Positions 43,062 to 52,909 of a DNA stretch of 64,000 nt are shown here, one piece after another. The stretch spans positions 186,001-250,000 of the forward strand of contig DASTXE010000003.1 in assembly GCA_035765535.1 (NCBI GenBank), given 5' to 3'. The notes beneath the pieces were generated by a model. It saw only the letters and a list, made by a program, of their open reading frames with translations. It did no database searches and was not told where the DNA came from. Origin of the DNA: Rickettsiales bacterium. Its GTDB lineage: Bacteria; Pseudomonadota; Alphaproteobacteria; Rickettsiales; JABCZZ01. Both the position numbers and the translations under genes were made by a program. The first letter of the stretch is position 1. Every line of letters begins with the position of its first letter.

Positions 43062-44045
43062 TTATTCTGCAAACAGATCCGTCGAGAGGTAACGTTCTGC
43101 GCTTGATGCGGCGATGACGACAATCAGCTTGCCTTTCATCTCCGGACGTTTGCCGACTTCAATCGCAGCGGCGATGGTCGCGCCGGAAGAAATGCCGACC
43201 GGAATACCTTCATACTTGGCCACTTTGCGGGAAGTGGCGAACGAGGTTTCATTGCCGATGGTGAGTACTTCGTCGATCAGGCTCTTATCCAGAATATCCG
43301 GGATGAAACCGGCACCTATACCCTGAATTTTATGCGGGCCGGGTTTTCCGCCGGAGAGTACAGGGCTGTCCTCAGGTTCAACCGCAATGATTTTTATACC
43401 CGGTTTTTTCTGCTTCAACACCTGCGCGGTGCCTGTGATGGTTCCGCCCGTGCCTACGCCACTGACAAACACATCCACTTTGCCGTCCGTATCGTTCCAG
43501 ACTTCGAGCGCCGTGGTGCGGCGGTGGATTTCCGGGTTGGCCGGGTTCTTGAACTGCTGGAGCATCAGCGCGTTGGGATTATTCGCGACGATCTCTTCCG
43601 CGCGTTCAATGGAACCGCGCATACCTTTTGCGGCAGGCGTAAGCTCTACCTCAGCGCCGAGGAATTTAAGCATCTTGCGGCGCTCCATTGACATGCTTTC
43701 CGGCATCGTGAGAATCAGCTTGTAACCTTTGGCAGCGCAGACAAATGCCAGCGCGATACCGGTATTGCCCGAGGTCGGCTCCACGAGTACGGAATCAGCC
43801 TTGAGCTTGCCGGAAGCTTCCGCTGCTTCCACCATCGAAAGCGCAATACGGTCTTTCACGGAGGAAAGCGGATTGAAGAATTCAAGCTTCACGGCGATAT
43901 CGGCAACTACGCCTTCTTCCTTCGCCAGGCGGTTCAGGCGCACCAGCGGTGTGTTGCCGACAGTGGCGACGATGTTTTCATATATACGGCCGCGGCCCGG
44001 TTCGTCGAGCTTAGCCGGTTCGTTTTTCAGTGCGGTGGCAGTCAT
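43062..44045 (-). CDS. cysK: Cysteine synthase (O-acetylserine sulphhydrylase)
   Basis: PLP enzyme that makes L-cysteine from O-acetylserine and sulphide. It has 327 residues with the PLP lysine in [19 protein letters not shown], the substrate loop [21 protein letters not shown], the phosphate cradle [17 protein letters not shown] and the C-terminal [24 protein letters not shown] precedes the ATG at 44045. The Rrf2-type regulator gene lies 137 bases upstream on the same strand, separated by an intergenic repeat. Confidence 0.96.
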   Translation of the reverse strand: MTATALKNEPAKLDEPGRGRIYENIVATVGNTPLVRLNRLAKEEGVVADIAVKLEFFNPLSSVKDRIALSMVEAAEASGKLKADSVLVEPTSGNTGIALAFVCAAKGYKLILTMPESMSMERRKMLKFLGAEVELTPAAKGMRGSIERAEEIVANNPNALMLQQFKNPANPEIHRRTTALEVWNDTDGKVDVFVSGVGTGGTITGTAQVLKQKKPGIKIIAVEPEDSPVLSGGKPGPHKIQGIGAGFIPDILDKSLIDEVLTIGNETSFATSRKVAKYEGIPVGISSGATIAAAIEVGKRPEMKGKLIVVIAASSAERYLSTDLFAE

Positions 44046-44097
44046 AACATACTCCTTTGCTTGTTAGTGTAAAAGCTACGCTCTATCTCACGAGGAT

Positions 44098-44171
44098 ACG
44101 CGGAGGAGCGAAGCGACGACCCCTTTAGAGGGGGTAGGCGAAGCCGTAGGGGGCGATGCACTCGCCCCCTG
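44098..44171. repeat. Intergenic repeat, copy B, with terminator-like stem
   Basis: Related in order and sequence to 25122-25200 (GGAGGAG, ACGACCC, GAGGGGGTA, AGGGGGCGA, TCGCCCCCT). The stem GGGGGCGA (44149-44156) pairs with TCGCCCCC (44162-44169), loop of five. It lies between the rrf2-type stop and the cysK start, both on the minus strand, and may end the coaBC-dut-rrf2 transcript. Confidence 0.65.
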
Positions 44172-44182
44172 GCAACAAAAAC

Positions 44183-44620
44183 TCAAATCTCAAAATCGTT
44201 TCTCTCATCGCTGGCTTTGCGGATATTAAGCGTTCCGGCCTGCTGATAGAGATCGTTGATGGTGATCTCAGCCATCTGCTCGGCAATATGCTGCTGCAGC
44301 GATTTGACAACGGGCAAGATCACCTTGTCACCCAGTGGAGTGGAAGACGGAATATCTTCTTCCTCACCGACAGCCTTAGCGATGTCTGCCAGTGTAATCC
44401 TGCGTTTTTCGCGTGCGAGCAGATAGCCACCGTTCGGGCCGCGCACACCTTTCAGTACGCCTTCGCGCACCAGGCGTTGCATGATCTGTTCGAGATAGCG
44501 TGGCGGCATATTCTGCTTCTGCGCGATCTCTTTGCTGCTGACGCAGGTATGCGCACCATTATAGGCGATATAGAGCACGGCTTCCAATGCGTAGAAAAGT
44601 TTTTTAGGTAACTGGATCAT
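44183..44620 (-). CDS. Rrf2-family transcriptional regulator (CymR-like)
   Basis: A 145-residue winged-helix regulator: [22 protein letters not shown], then [43 protein letters not shown] (recognition helix and wing), and a dimerising helix. The three clustered cysteines that bind Fe-S in IscR or NsrR are absent; the protein from ATG 44620 has only one Cys (HTCVSS). It therefore resembles CymR, which represses cysteine metabolism through CysK, and cysK is the next gene. The start is set by a four-base overlap with the dut stop (ATGA). Confidence 0.88.
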   Translation of the reverse strand: MIQLPKKLFYALEAVLYIAYNGAHTCVSSKEIAQKQNMPPRYLEQIMQRLVREGVLKGVRGPNGGYLLAREKRRITLADIAKAVGEEEDIPSSTPLGDKVILPVVKSLQQHIAEQMAEITINDLYQQAGTLNIRKASDERNDFEI

Positions 44621-45075
44621 GCGCTCTGTTTCACCTTCGTGCCTGTGGAGCCAAACCCGCCCGTGCCGCGTGCACTTTCCGCAAGCGTTTCCACCTGCTG
44701 CCATGTGGCGCGTGTGTAGGGCGCGATAATCATCTGTGCGATGCGCATGCCGCGCGTGACTACAAACGGTTCGCTGCCGTGATTGATAAGGATGACGCCG
44801 ACTTCGCCGCGGTAATCCGCATCGACCGTGCCGGGAGAATTGAGCACCGTAACGCCGTGTTTCAGCGCGAGGCCGGAACGCGGTCTTACTTGTGCTTCAT
44901 ATCCTTCCGGCAGGGCAATGGCGATGCCGGTTTTGATGAGGGTATAACGCTGCGGAGCAATCGTTACATCCGCATCAACAGCGGCGAGCAAATCCATTCC
45001 GGCGCTGTGTTCCGTAGCGTAATGCGGCAGCGGCAGGTCTTGTGCGTGCGGCAGTAAGGTAATGTCGATATTCAT
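44617..45075 (-). CDS. dut: Deoxyuridine 5'-triphosphate nucleotidohydrolase
   Basis: Hydrolyses dUTP to dUMP, keeping uracil out of DNA. The 152-residue trimeric-type dUTPase starts at ATG 45075 and shows all five motifs: [48 protein letters not shown] and [10 protein letters not shown]. It overlaps coaBC and the Rrf2-type gene by four bases each. coaBC-dut is a common bacterial order. Confidence 0.96.
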   Translation of the reverse strand: MNIDITLLPHAQDLPLPHYATEHSAGMDLLAAVDADVTIAPQRYTLIKTGIAIALPEGYEAQVRPRSGLALKHGVTVLNSPGTVDADYRGEVGVILINHGSEPFVVTRGMRIAQMIIAPYTRATWQQVETLAESARGTGGFGSTGTKVKQSA

Positions 45076-46274
45076 GCTTTGCGTTCTCCAAAATGCTGGG
45101 TGATTTTCTGTACCAGACGCCTTGCAAGCTCCTGCTTGCTGACAGCGTCCCATATTTCTTTCTGTTTTGCGTTAAGGAACAGCGCGCTGGTTTCCTCGCA
45201 GCCGAAGACTTTGCCTTCCGAGACATCGTTCGCGATGATCCAGTCGCAACCCTTGCGCTTGAGTTTTTCTCGCGCGTGCTTTTCCAGCGCTTCCGTTTCA
45301 GCGGCGAATCCCACAACCAGCTTCGGACGCTGGCGCTTAAGCGTGGAGAAATGCTGCAGCAGATCCGGATTCAGTGCTAACTCGATCGCAGGCGCCGTGC
45401 CATTGGCACGCTTTTTAAGCTTCTGCTCAAACGGCTTCGCAACATGCCAGTCTGCGACCGCTGCGCAGAACACGGCAATATCGGAAGGTAATGCTGCTTT
45501 GCAGGCATCCAGCATTTCCTGCGCCGTCTGCACGCGCACGACGTCGAATTCTTTCGGCAGATGCTCCGAAGCCGGACCGCTGATAAGCGTGACTGTCGCG
45601 CCAGCTTCATGCAGCGCTTTTGCAATAGCGTTACCCTGCTTGCCGGAAGAACGGTTGCCGATGAAACGCACCGGATCGATCGGTTCATAAGTAGGGCCGC
45701 TGGTAACAAAAGCACGCAAACCTTGCAGCGGCTTTTTACCTTCCAGCAAAGTGATAAGACGCTGTGCGATAACTTCAGGATCAGCCAGTCTTCCTTCGCC
45801 TACTTCACCGCAGGCGAGATTGCCGCTCGCCGGTTCAATGATACTGATACCGTCCTTGCGTAGCTGCGTAAGATTGCGCTTCGTTGCGGGGTGTTCCCAC
45901 ATACGGCTGTTCATGGCCGGAGCGATAACGACAGGCTTGTCCGTAGCAAGCAGGGTGGTGGTTGCCAGATCGTCCGCCAAGCCGTTCGCCATTTTAGCAA
46001 TAATGTCCGCACTCGCAGGCAGCACGGCAACAAGGTCGTGTTCACGCGAAAGACGGATATGACCCATTTCATGCTCATCCTTCAGCGAGAACAGATCGCT
46101 ATAAACGGCCTCGCCCGATAGTGCAGCAACGGAAAGCGGAGTGACGAATTCCGCTCCGCCTTTGGTCAGGATACAGGTCACACGTACATTGTGCTCGCGT
46201 AACCGTCGGATCACGTCGAGCGCCTTGTATGCGGCGATGCTGCCCGTGATAATTAAGAGAATAGATTTGCTCAT
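45072..46274 (-). CDS. coaBC: Bifunctional phosphopantothenoylcysteine synthetase/decarboxylase
   Basis: Two consecutive steps of coenzyme A synthesis. The N-terminal flavodoxin-like CoaC half (1-190) shows [17 protein letters not shown], the catalytic-loop [16 protein letters not shown] and [13 protein letters not shown]. The CoaB half (from 190) shows [34 protein letters not shown] and [30 protein letters not shown]. It has 400 residues, the normal length, and is the first gene of coaBC-dut-rrf2. Confidence 0.96.
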   Translation of the reverse strand: MSKSILLIITGSIAAYKALDVIRRLREHNVRVTCILTKGGAEFVTPLSVAALSGEAVYSDLFSLKDEHEMGHIRLSREHDLVAVLPASADIIAKMANGLADDLATTTLLATDKPVVIAPAMNSRMWEHPATKRNLTQLRKDGISIIEPASGNLACGEVGEGRLADPEVIAQRLITLLEGKKPLQGLRAFVTSGPTYEPIDPVRFIGNRSSGKQGNAIAKALHEAGATVTLISGPASEHLPKEFDVVRVQTAQEMLDACKAALPSDIAVFCAAVADWHVAKPFEQKLKKRANGTAPAIELALNPDLLQHFSTLKRQRPKLVVGFAAETEALEKHAREKLKRKGCDWIIANDVSEGKVFGCEETSALFLNAKQKEIWDAVSKQELARRLVQKITQHFGERKA

Positions 46275-46341
46275 AGAAGGATGTACAATTTTGTATTATA
46301 CTATCTTATATTGTAATATATGCAACACCTAAATCCGCACC

Positions 46342-46370
46342 TTGCAACAGGGGAATTGCGAGCTTATACT
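46342..46370 (+). promoter_or_regulatory. Sigma-70 promoter of the thioesterase-xerC operon
   Basis: TTGCAA (46342-46347), 17 bases, TATACT (46365-46370), predicted start near 46377. It supports ATG 46404 over the upstream in-frame ATG at 46320, which lies before the promoter. The same AT-rich gap should also hold the divergent coaBC promoter (TATAAT, minus strand, near 46295). Confidence 0.6.
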
Positions 46371-46403
46371 AACAATAAATCCATAAATAATAGGCTGTTT
46401 TAT

Positions 46404-46766
46404 ATGACGGAATCGGTTATTCGTATCGTGGCTATGCCTAAAGACGCCAACCCGGACGGGGATGTATTCGGCGGCTGGATATTAAGCATGATGGATATTG
46501 CGGGCGCTGTGCCTGCCCGCCGGATTGCAAAGACGCGCGTGGTCACGGTTGCCATGGATAATGTGAAATTCCATCTGCCAGTTTTTATTGGCGATTGCCT
46601 TGAATGTATCGCCGACGTTGAAAAAGTGGGCAATACAAGCATTACCATCAAGGTGGATATTTTCGTAGACCGCAGGGAAAGCGGTGAACGTCTTAAGGTA
46701 ACGGAAGGCAGGCTGGTTTACGTTGCTGTCGATAAGGACCGTAAAAAAGTTCAGGTAGTGCGCTGA
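46404..46766 (+). CDS. YciA-type acyl-CoA thioesterase
   Basis: A 120-residue hot-dog fold hydrolase. From ATG 46404: MTESVIRIVAMPKDANPDGDVFGGWILSMMDIAGAVPARR, which contains the catalytic helix of the YciA family (NPDGDVFGGW..S.MD), then VVTVAMDNVKFHLPVFIGDCLECIADV. It releases fatty acids from acyl-CoA, with a role in lipid balance. Its stop shares one base with the ATG of xerC. Confidence 0.9.
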   Translation: MTESVIRIVAMPKDANPDGDVFGGWILSMMDIAGAVPARRIAKTRVVTVAMDNVKFHLPVFIGDCLECIADVEKVGNTSITIKVDIFVDRRESGERLKVTEGRLVYVAVDKDRKKVQVVR

Positions 46767-47713
46767 TGGAAGAACAGGCGCAGCATAGCCTTCTGCTTGC
46801 CGACGAAAACGTGCGCGGTGAAGTGGCGAAATGGCTGGAATGGCTTGCGCATAATAAGGCGTATTCCGCGCATACGATTGTCGCCTATGAAACCGATCTG
46901 CGGCAATTCATGGCGTTTTTCAGCCGCCACACAGGCGGTGAAGTCAGCATGGCCACCCTGTCATCATTGGGATTGCGCGATATGCGCAGCTGGCTGGCAG
47001 CCCGCCATGGCGAGAAATACACTAATACCTCCACGGCACGGGCTTTATCGGTCGTTCGCAGCTTCTTCCGCTATCTGGAAAAGCAGGCAATCCTTGAGAA
47101 CCCGGCAATCTTCCATGTGCGTACCCCCAAACTGCCCAAATCGCTGCCCAAGGCGCTGCCTCAGGAACAGGCAATGGAAGCGCTGGATGCAGTGGGGGGG
47201 GATCACAAAGAGCACTGGGTGCAGATGCGGGATGTTGCATTGCTGACACTGATCTATGGCTGCGGGCTGCGTATCAGCGAGGCGCTTTCGCTCACCCCGG
47301 CGGATATTCCGGCAGGGGTATCCACCATGACGGTCACCGGAAAAGGCAAAAAGCAGCGGCTCGTGCCGGTGCTGCCGCAGATACATCAGGCTATTGCGGA
47401 ATATAAGAAAACATGCCCGCACATGCTGGCAAATGACGAGCCGTTATTCCGCGGTGTTCGCGGCGGTGCGCTCAGGCCGGAATTGTTCCAGAAAGAAATC
47501 CGCTCCTTGCGCGCAAGTCTTGGGCTGCCGGATTCCGCCAGTCCGCATGCCTTCCGCCATAGTTTTGCGACCCATCTGCTGGCAGGCGGCGGCGACCTGC
47601 GTACGATTCAGGAACTGCTCGGCCATGCCGATCTTTCCACCACGCAGCGTTATACCAAAGTAGACCATGAACGGCTGCTTTCAGCTTACAATAAGGCCCA
47701 TCCGCGGGCATGA
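46766..47713 (+). CDS. xerC: Tyrosine recombinase XerC
   Basis: Site-specific recombinase that resolves chromosome dimers at dif. The 315-residue protein has a SAM-like N-terminal core-binding domain (WLEWLAHNKAYSAHTIVAYETDLRQF) and the catalytic domain with Arg in YGCGLRISEALSL, Lys in VTGKGKKQRLVPVL, His-x-x-Arg in SPHAFRHSFATHLLAGGGD, the second His in LLGHADLSTTQRYTKV and the nucleophile Tyr in RYT. Assignment as XerC rather than XerD rests on the overall likeness and the short N-terminus. No phage genes adjoin it, so a housekeeping role is likely. Confidence 0.9.
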   Translation: MEEQAQHSLLLADENVRGEVAKWLEWLAHNKAYSAHTIVAYETDLRQFMAFFSRHTGGEVSMATLSSLGLRDMRSWLAARHGEKYTNTSTARALSVVRSFFRYLEKQAILENPAIFHVRTPKLPKSLPKALPQEQAMEALDAVGGDHKEHWVQMRDVALLTLIYGCGLRISEALSLTPADIPAGVSTMTVTGKGKKQRLVPVLPQIHQAIAEYKKTCPHMLANDEPLFRGVRGGALRPELFQKEIRSLRASLGLPDSASPHAFRHSFATHLLAGGGDLRTIQELLGHADLSTTQRYTKVDHERLLSAYNKAHPRA

Positions 47714-47766
47714 ATCACGAAAAACGGCGTTTTGGCGGGATTTGTAATAATTCTGCAATAAATATG

Positions 47767-47775
47767 TGCTATAAC
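47767..47775 (+). promoter_or_regulatory. Putative extended -10 promoter of the 47804 gene
   Basis: TG (47767-47768), C, then TATAAC (47770-47775), the same extended -10 form as at 23102. The -35 is poor (TTGTAA at 47742-47747 is 22 bases away). Start near 47782 and GGAAG before ATG 47804. Confidence 0.4.
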
Positions 47776-47803
47776 AAAGAAGAATCCGGAAGATAGAATA
47801 GAC

Positions 47804-49156
47804 ATGGCGCAGCAGGGTAATATCACAAGCTATAAATGGGCTGAAAGCGGCGATATTGCGCAGGTGGATATTCGCAAGGATCACGGTGGGGTAACCGCCT
47901 ATATTTACGCCAATGAAAATGCCGGTAACCTCCATCAATTGCGCCAGATATTCCGGGGACAGGGCTGGTCCCTCTCGCCTGATACCAGGCAGGATAAACC
48001 CGTATTACGCCTGGCCGGACTCCAGAATGAAGATGACTTGCTGAACCTGCTGCAGCGCGGTGGTTACGCACAGGGCCAGCCAGCAATGAGTTCGAATGCG
48101 CCGCCTGAAACGGAGCGCTCCTTTTCCGCCGCCTCTATCAAGCATGACAGTATGCGCCTGTCCGGGGTGCTATACCTGATTGGCGACGTGTTGTTCATGA
48201 TGTCGGGTGTTAAACGCGGCAATGATCTCTCGCAGATGGGAACGGGGATTGCGTTCGGTGCCGGTGACGCCGCCTTTATGGCGTTGGGTGGTCATAGCGA
48301 TCGCAGGCAGTTTGATGGAATGCTGAAGAAGCTCAGGAAACATCTCGACCGTCACGGCGTTGAGGTTCCGGCGGAAAGTGCTTTGAATGCAGAAACTATG
48401 GCAAGGCCGGGTGGATTTCTGGAGCGCATCAATGAATTCGCACATGAACATATCAATACTTTTAAAATCCTGGCGGAAGTGGTCGGAGGAGCATTTTATT
48501 TTAATGCGGGCCGGAAGCAGCAGAATCCCCGCAAGCAGGCGGCAGGTGCCGTAATTGTAACGGGGTGGCTGGCATCCCTGCTGGTTCGCGAAAAGAAATT
48601 CAGTGAAGAAGAACAGCAGGACGCGGGTGTGCTGAAGAAAATATCCATGAAGATTCAGTCGCAGCCCTTGCTGCTGGCGGGCGGTGCCGGTCTGATCCAT
48701 AATGCGCTCAGCACTGTCGGCGCGTTTGAGGAACGCAATAAATACCATAAAGGGCTGGAAGGCGGTACGCCGAATTACAAATGGGATCTGGCGGGAATCA
48801 GCGCGATGGTACTGGCCAACTCACTTTTCTCCATTTCCAAGAAAACCGGCAGGAGCAATGCGCAAGATGATGCGCTGATTAATGATGTATATGGAATGGC
48901 CGCACAGGTATTGAGCCATCAGCCGGAAAAAGTCCGTGAAGCGGTATTGCAGGATACAGCGGAATTTCTGGGGCATCGCCCGGAAATAAAGGAAACGAAG
49001 ACGCAGATTATCGAACGCCTGCATCACGAAATAGAGACACTGAACAGTAAGAATCCGTGGTTTGACAAAGCTGCAGAGCAACAGCAGATGGGCCATAGAG
49101 AAAGCGTTCTGGCAGGTAAAAGCGGTGCGACTCCCGGTGAGCCCGGCCGCAGTTAA
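47804..49156 (+). CDS. Unknown membrane protein, paralogue of 29103-30581
   Basis: Not a recognised family. It has 450 residues: a soluble N-terminal domain (1-95, HGGVTAYIYANEN ... LLNLLQRGGYAQGQPA), then MRLSGVLYLIGDVLFMMSGVKRG, helices near 145-165 (GTGIAFGAGDAAFMALGG), 225-245 (ILAEVVGGAFYFNAGR), 250-270 (AAGAVIVTGWLASLLV) and 290-305, and a helical C-terminus with HQPEKVREAVLQDTAEF and SKNPWFDKAAEQQQ. It matches the protein at 29103 along its whole length, at moderate identity, so the two are old duplicates. It stands alone between xerC and the convergent mscS. No function can be given. Confidence 0.7.
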   Translation: MAQQGNITSYKWAESGDIAQVDIRKDHGGVTAYIYANENAGNLHQLRQIFRGQGWSLSPDTRQDKPVLRLAGLQNEDDLLNLLQRGGYAQGQPAMSSNAPPETERSFSAASIKHDSMRLSGVLYLIGDVLFMMSGVKRGNDLSQMGTGIAFGAGDAAFMALGGHSDRRQFDGMLKKLRKHLDRHGVEVPAESALNAETMARPGGFLERINEFAHEHINTFKILAEVVGGAFYFNAGRKQQNPRKQAAGAVIVTGWLASLLVREKKFSEEEQQDAGVLKKISMKIQSQPLLLAGGAGLIHNALSTVGAFEERNKYHKGLEGGTPNYKWDLAGISAMVLANSLFSISKKTGRSNAQDDALINDVYGMAAQVLSHQPEKVREAVLQDTAEFLGHRPEIKETKTQIIERLHHEIETLNSKNPWFDKAAEQQQMGHRESVLAGKSGATPGEPGRS

Positions 49157-49178
49157 AGAGCGCAAAGAATAGCGGCTG

Positions 49179-50450
49179 CTATTTATGAAGCGATACACCT
49201 TCAGCAAATTTGATACCTACGTCACGGAAGGCGCGTACGATGTTAATCATCACATCGCTGCGGGTGGAAACCATACCTTGCGTGACATCGGGGATCCAGA
49301 ATACGAGCACGATCTGAATACCGCGTTCGTTAAATTCGCGTAAGTTAGCCTGCGGCGGCGGCTCAGATATGCACATGCGATGTTCCTTGGCGGCTTCGAC
49401 TAGAATTTTACGCGCCAGGTCTACATCTGTATCATAGGTAACAGTGAGAAGTATTTCGATACGTGCGCGGGTATTGGTGTAAGTCCAGTTTGTTACCTTA
49501 CCGATGACAAGGTCTTCATTCGGAATAAGCACTTCACGGCCGTCGAACGTTTCGATCAAAGTATGGCGGATAGCCATTTCGCGCACCCAGCCTTTTTCCT
49601 GCCCGATCTCGATAAGGTCGCCTGCTTCAATGGCTTTTTCAAACAATAGAACCAGTCCGCTTAAGAAGTTGGAAGTGATTTTCTGCAAGCCGAAACCCAG
49701 ACCTACGGCAACCGCGCCGCCGAATACGGTAAGCGCCGTCAGGTCGACCCCCATCTGGGTCAGGGTGAATACGAAGGCAAGGAAATAAAGCGTGATGCGC
49801 AGGAACTTGATGGCAAGTTCGCGTGCATTGAAACTTAAATGGGAGCGCCGCAGCCAGTTCTCACCCGTTTTGGAGACGACACCGGCACCCCAGAACAGGA
49901 TAACCAGTGTGAAAAGTCCCTTAATAATATCGAGCAGGGTAATCTGGATTTTGCCCATCTCGAATGAGACATCACCGAGCGATTCCAGCGTTGGGGCCAG
50001 CAACCCGGTTACGCTGAGCAGCGTCAGCATCAGCATGATGAAGCTGACAAAGTAGGCGATAAAATGCTCATGCGCGAGCAGCAGTAATACACGCGCGATA
50101 AACCAGACCAGCGCGATACGGGTGACGCTCGTGATAATATGGTGGGTCTGAGCTGCAGGAATGACGACCTGCATAATCCAGCCGGACGCGACCAGGTTGA
50201 ATATAACCACGCTGGGCAGGGTAATATAGGCCAGGATATTGTTGACCAGATTGCCGTATTTAACGCTGTTCTGCAGCTTGCGTCGTGCAATGCGGCGGAT
50301 CAGCATGGAGGCGGGAAATGCCAGCACGATCGAAAGCAGCGACAGGAAAATCTGAATTTCCATGCTCGGTTCATAGAGAATGGAAGAGGAATACTCTTTG
50401 AGAGCCTCGACGAAGCTGGTGCCGCTATGGGTATGATATGCCTTAGACAT
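49179..50450 (-). CDS. Small-conductance mechanosensitive channel (MscS family)
   Basis: A 423-residue inner-membrane channel that opens on membrane tension to release solutes. It has about five N-terminal helices (more than the three of E. coli MscS), then the pore-lining and beta domain signature VFGGAVAVGLGFGLQK, NFLSGLVLLFEKAIEAGDLIEI, VREMAIRHTLIETFDGREVLIPNE and the C-terminal mixed domain ARIEILLTVTYDTDVDLARKIL. It is convergent with the unknown gene upstream and divergent from dps. Confidence 0.93.
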   Translation of the reverse strand: MSKAYHTHSGTSFVEALKEYSSSILYEPSMEIQIFLSLLSIVLAFPASMLIRRIARRKLQNSVKYGNLVNNILAYITLPSVVIFNLVASGWIMQVVIPAAQTHHIITSVTRIALVWFIARVLLLLAHEHFIAYFVSFIMLMLTLLSVTGLLAPTLESLGDVSFEMGKIQITLLDIIKGLFTLVILFWGAGVVSKTGENWLRRSHLSFNARELAIKFLRITLYFLAFVFTLTQMGVDLTALTVFGGAVAVGLGFGLQKITSNFLSGLVLLFEKAIEAGDLIEIGQEKGWVREMAIRHTLIETFDGREVLIPNEDLVIGKVTNWTYTNTRARIEILLTVTYDTDVDLARKILVEAAKEHRMCISEPPPQANLREFNERGIQIVLVFWIPDVTQGMVSTRSDVMINIVRAFRDVGIKFAEGVSLHK

Positions 50451-50486
50451 ATGGATTTCTTATCAAATTGGTGCAAGCAATGGCAA

Positions 50487-50523
50487 TTGTCAAACGCTAT
50501 GGTTTGTTATATAGTTTGTCAAA
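50487..50523 (+). promoter_or_regulatory. Promoter of dps with flanking direct repeats
   Basis: TTGTCA (50487-50492), 17 bases, TATAGT (50510-50515). The octamer TTGTCAAA occurs twice, at 50487-50494 and 50516-50523, covering the -35 and the start region; it could be an operator for an oxidative-stress or iron regulator. A strong AGGAGG precedes the ATG at 50554. Confidence 0.5.
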
Positions 50524-50553
50524 TTATTAACGAGGGCATGCAGGAGGTATTTT

Positions 50554-51057
50554 ATGGCAGTTGCCAAGATAAAACAGAAGCAGGCCAGTCTCGATATCGA
50601 TATCGGACTGGGAACCAAAGCGCGTAAAGACGTGGCAGCGGCACTTGCGCAGGTGCTGGCCGATACTTACACCCTGCAGGTTAAGACGCAGTATTATCAT
50701 TGGAATGTTACGGGTGAAAACTTCCAGGCGCTGCATACGCTGTTCGGTACGCAATATGACGAACTGGCTGCTGCCGTGGATGAAGTGGCAGAGCGTATCC
50801 GCGCCCTGGGCCATAATACGCCTGGCACGCTGGCCGGTTTCCTCGACCTTACCTCGCTGAAGGAAGACAAGTACCTTCCGGATGGCTGGCAGGGGATGGT
50901 GTATAATCTTGCGGCTGCGCATGAGGCCGTAACCCGCGCAGTGCGTGAGAAGCTTGCAATCGTCCAGAAGGCAGGGGACGAAGGCACTGCAGATCTGCTG
51001 ATCCGCCGCTTGCAGGAACATGAAAAAGCCGCCTGGTTTCTGCGTAGCCACCTGTAA
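50554..51057 (+). CDS. dps: Dps-family DNA-binding ferritin-like protein
   Basis: Forms a dodecamer that oxidises and stores iron and protects DNA in stress. It has 167 residues with the inter-subunit ferroxidase ligands in [38 protein letters not shown] (H, H, D, E). The Lys-rich N-terminus (AVAKIKQKQ) could bind DNA. Its stop shares one base with hscA, tying an iron-storage gene to the Fe-S chaperone and ferredoxin genes that follow. Confidence 0.93.
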   Translation: MAVAKIKQKQASLDIDIGLGTKARKDVAAALAQVLADTYTLQVKTQYYHWNVTGENFQALHTLFGTQYDELAAAVDEVAERIRALGHNTPGTLAGFLDLTSLKEDKYLPDGWQGMVYNLAAAHEAVTRAVREKLAIVQKAGDEGTADLLIRRLQEHEKAAWFLRSHL

Positions 51058-52874
51058 TGAGCCTGTTGCAAATCCACGAACCCGGTCAGACGCCTGATCC
51101 GCATGCGCAAGGCGCTGCGGTTGGTATTGACCTTGGAACTACCCATTCCGTTGTTGCTATGGCAAGCGAAGGGCAGGCGACCGTGCTGCGTGATCTGTGC
51201 GGCGGTGCGCTGGTGCCCTCTGTCGTGCATTATGGCAGCAATGGAGAAGTAAAAGTCGGCAAGGAAGCCGTCGGGCGACTGCATGAGGGTGCAGACAACG
51301 TCGTTGCTTCCATTAAGCGCCTGATGGGGCGTAGCGCCGCAGATGCCAGAAAAATAGCATTTCCCTATCCTCAGGCCGATCAGGGTGAGGGGGTGTTCCG
51401 CTTTACCGTTGATTCCCGGACGCTTACGCCCGTGGAGGTTTCCGCCGATATCCTGCGTCATATGAAAAAGCTGGCGGAAACTGCGCTGGGGCAGGACGTT
51501 ACGCAGGCCGTGATTACCGTACCTGCTTACTTTGACGATGCGGCGCGCCAGGCCACGAAGGATGCAGCAAGGCTTGCAGGGCTTGAGGTATTACGTCTGA
51601 TTAATGAACCGACCGCTGCCGCGCTCGCTTACGGGCTCGATAAAGGTGCGGAAGGTATCTACGCGGTATACGATCTGGGCGGAGGCACGTTTGACATTTC
51701 AATACTGAAACTGGAAAAAGGCATTTTCCAGGTGCTGGCGACCGGTGGCGATATTGCGTTGGGCGGGGATGATTTCGACCGGGCAATTGCAGAAAATATT
51801 GGCAATCAAGCGGTCCCATCGCAAATTTTATTAGCCAAAGCGCGCGCTACAAAAGAGCGCTTAAGCGAAGCGCAGGAAGCTGTGCTGGAGCATGAAGGCA
51901 AGACGCATACGGTCACAAGAGAGACATTCAATACATTGATTGCCCCTTTCGTGAAAAAGACGCTGGATATCTGCGAACAGGCACTGGAAGATGCCGGCCT
52001 GGAAGCTCAGGATGTCAAAGGTGTGGTGCTCGTGGGAGGTTCGACGCGTATTCCTTACGTGCGTGCGCGGATTGAGAAATTATTCGGCCAGGAACCGCTG
52101 AGTGATATCAATCCGGATGAAGTCGTGGCCGTCGGCGCGGCAATTCAGGCGGAAGGGCTGACTTCCGGCTCGGATAACCTGCTGCTGGACGTGGTGCCCC
52201 TGTCGCTGGGGCTTGAGACGATGGGCGGGATTACGGAAAAAGTTATTTTCCGCAATACGGCCATTCCCGTATCAGCCTCGCAGGAATTTACGACTTACCA
52301 GGACGGGCAGACCGGCATGATCATCCATGTGGTGCAGGGCGAGCGCGAGATGGTCGAACATAATCGCTCGCTAGCCCGGTTTGAACTGAGCGGAATTCCG
52401 AATCTGCCTGCTGGCATTGCGCGTGTGAAAGTCACCTTCAACGTGGATGCGGATGGGCTGCTGAGTGTAAGCGCGGTGGAAGAAAACACGGGCGTGGAGC
52501 AGTCCGTGCAGGTGAAGCCCTCCTATGGGCTGGAGGAAGAGGAAATCGAAAGAATGCTGCTGGAAAGCATGCAGTTTGCGAAAGAGGATATAACCTCACG
52601 CCTGCTGCGCGAAGCGGAAGTAGAGGCAAAGCGCTCTATAGAGGAAATACACTCAGCCTTTGCCGTGGACGGAGAACTTCTGGAAGAACAGGAGGTTGCA
52701 GATATCAATCGCCAGATTTCCATTCTGGAGCAGGCCATGGAAAGCAAAGACCGCGACCGGATCGATTACGAATGCGAGCAATTGCACCATGTCAGCCGTC
52801 CATTCGCGGAAAAACGCATGGACAGGGCCATCCGTTCGGCGCTCAAAGGCGTAAAGGTTGACAATATCACCTAA
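51057..52874 (+). CDS. hscA: Fe-S cluster biogenesis chaperone HscA
   Basis: Hsp70-type chaperone dedicated to Fe-S cluster transfer from the IscU scaffold. The 605-residue protein has the ATPase motifs [47 protein letters not shown] and [14 protein letters not shown], and the substrate domain. Length, divergence from DnaK and the ferredoxin gene downstream identify HscA. iscR, iscS, iscU, iscA and hscB are not adjacent, so the isc cluster is dispersed. Confidence 0.92.
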   Translation: MSLLQIHEPGQTPDPHAQGAAVGIDLGTTHSVVAMASEGQATVLRDLCGGALVPSVVHYGSNGEVKVGKEAVGRLHEGADNVVASIKRLMGRSAADARKIAFPYPQADQGEGVFRFTVDSRTLTPVEVSADILRHMKKLAETALGQDVTQAVITVPAYFDDAARQATKDAARLAGLEVLRLINEPTAAALAYGLDKGAEGIYAVYDLGGGTFDISILKLEKGIFQVLATGGDIALGGDDFDRAIAENIGNQAVPSQILLAKARATKERLSEAQEAVLEHEGKTHTVTRETFNTLIAPFVKKTLDICEQALEDAGLEAQDVKGVVLVGGSTRIPYVRARIEKLFGQEPLSDINPDEVVAVGAAIQAEGLTSGSDNLLLDVVPLSLGLETMGGITEKVIFRNTAIPVSASQEFTTYQDGQTGMIIHVVQGEREMVEHNRSLARFELSGIPNLPAGIARVKVTFNVDADGLLSVSAVEENTGVEQSVQVKPSYGLEEEEIERMLLESMQFAKEDITSRLLREAEVEAKRSIEEIHSAFAVDGELLEEQEVADINRQISILEQAMESKDRDRIDYECEQLHHVSRPFAEKRMDRAIRSALKGVKVDNIT

Positions 52875-52909
52875 CTACTGTTAACAGAGCGTAACCAAGG
52901 AGATATTGA

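Noticed and set aside
46766..47713. xerC as a phage or integron integrase
   Set aside because: No attachment site, phage gene or cassette nearby, and the sequence fits the housekeeping XerC type.
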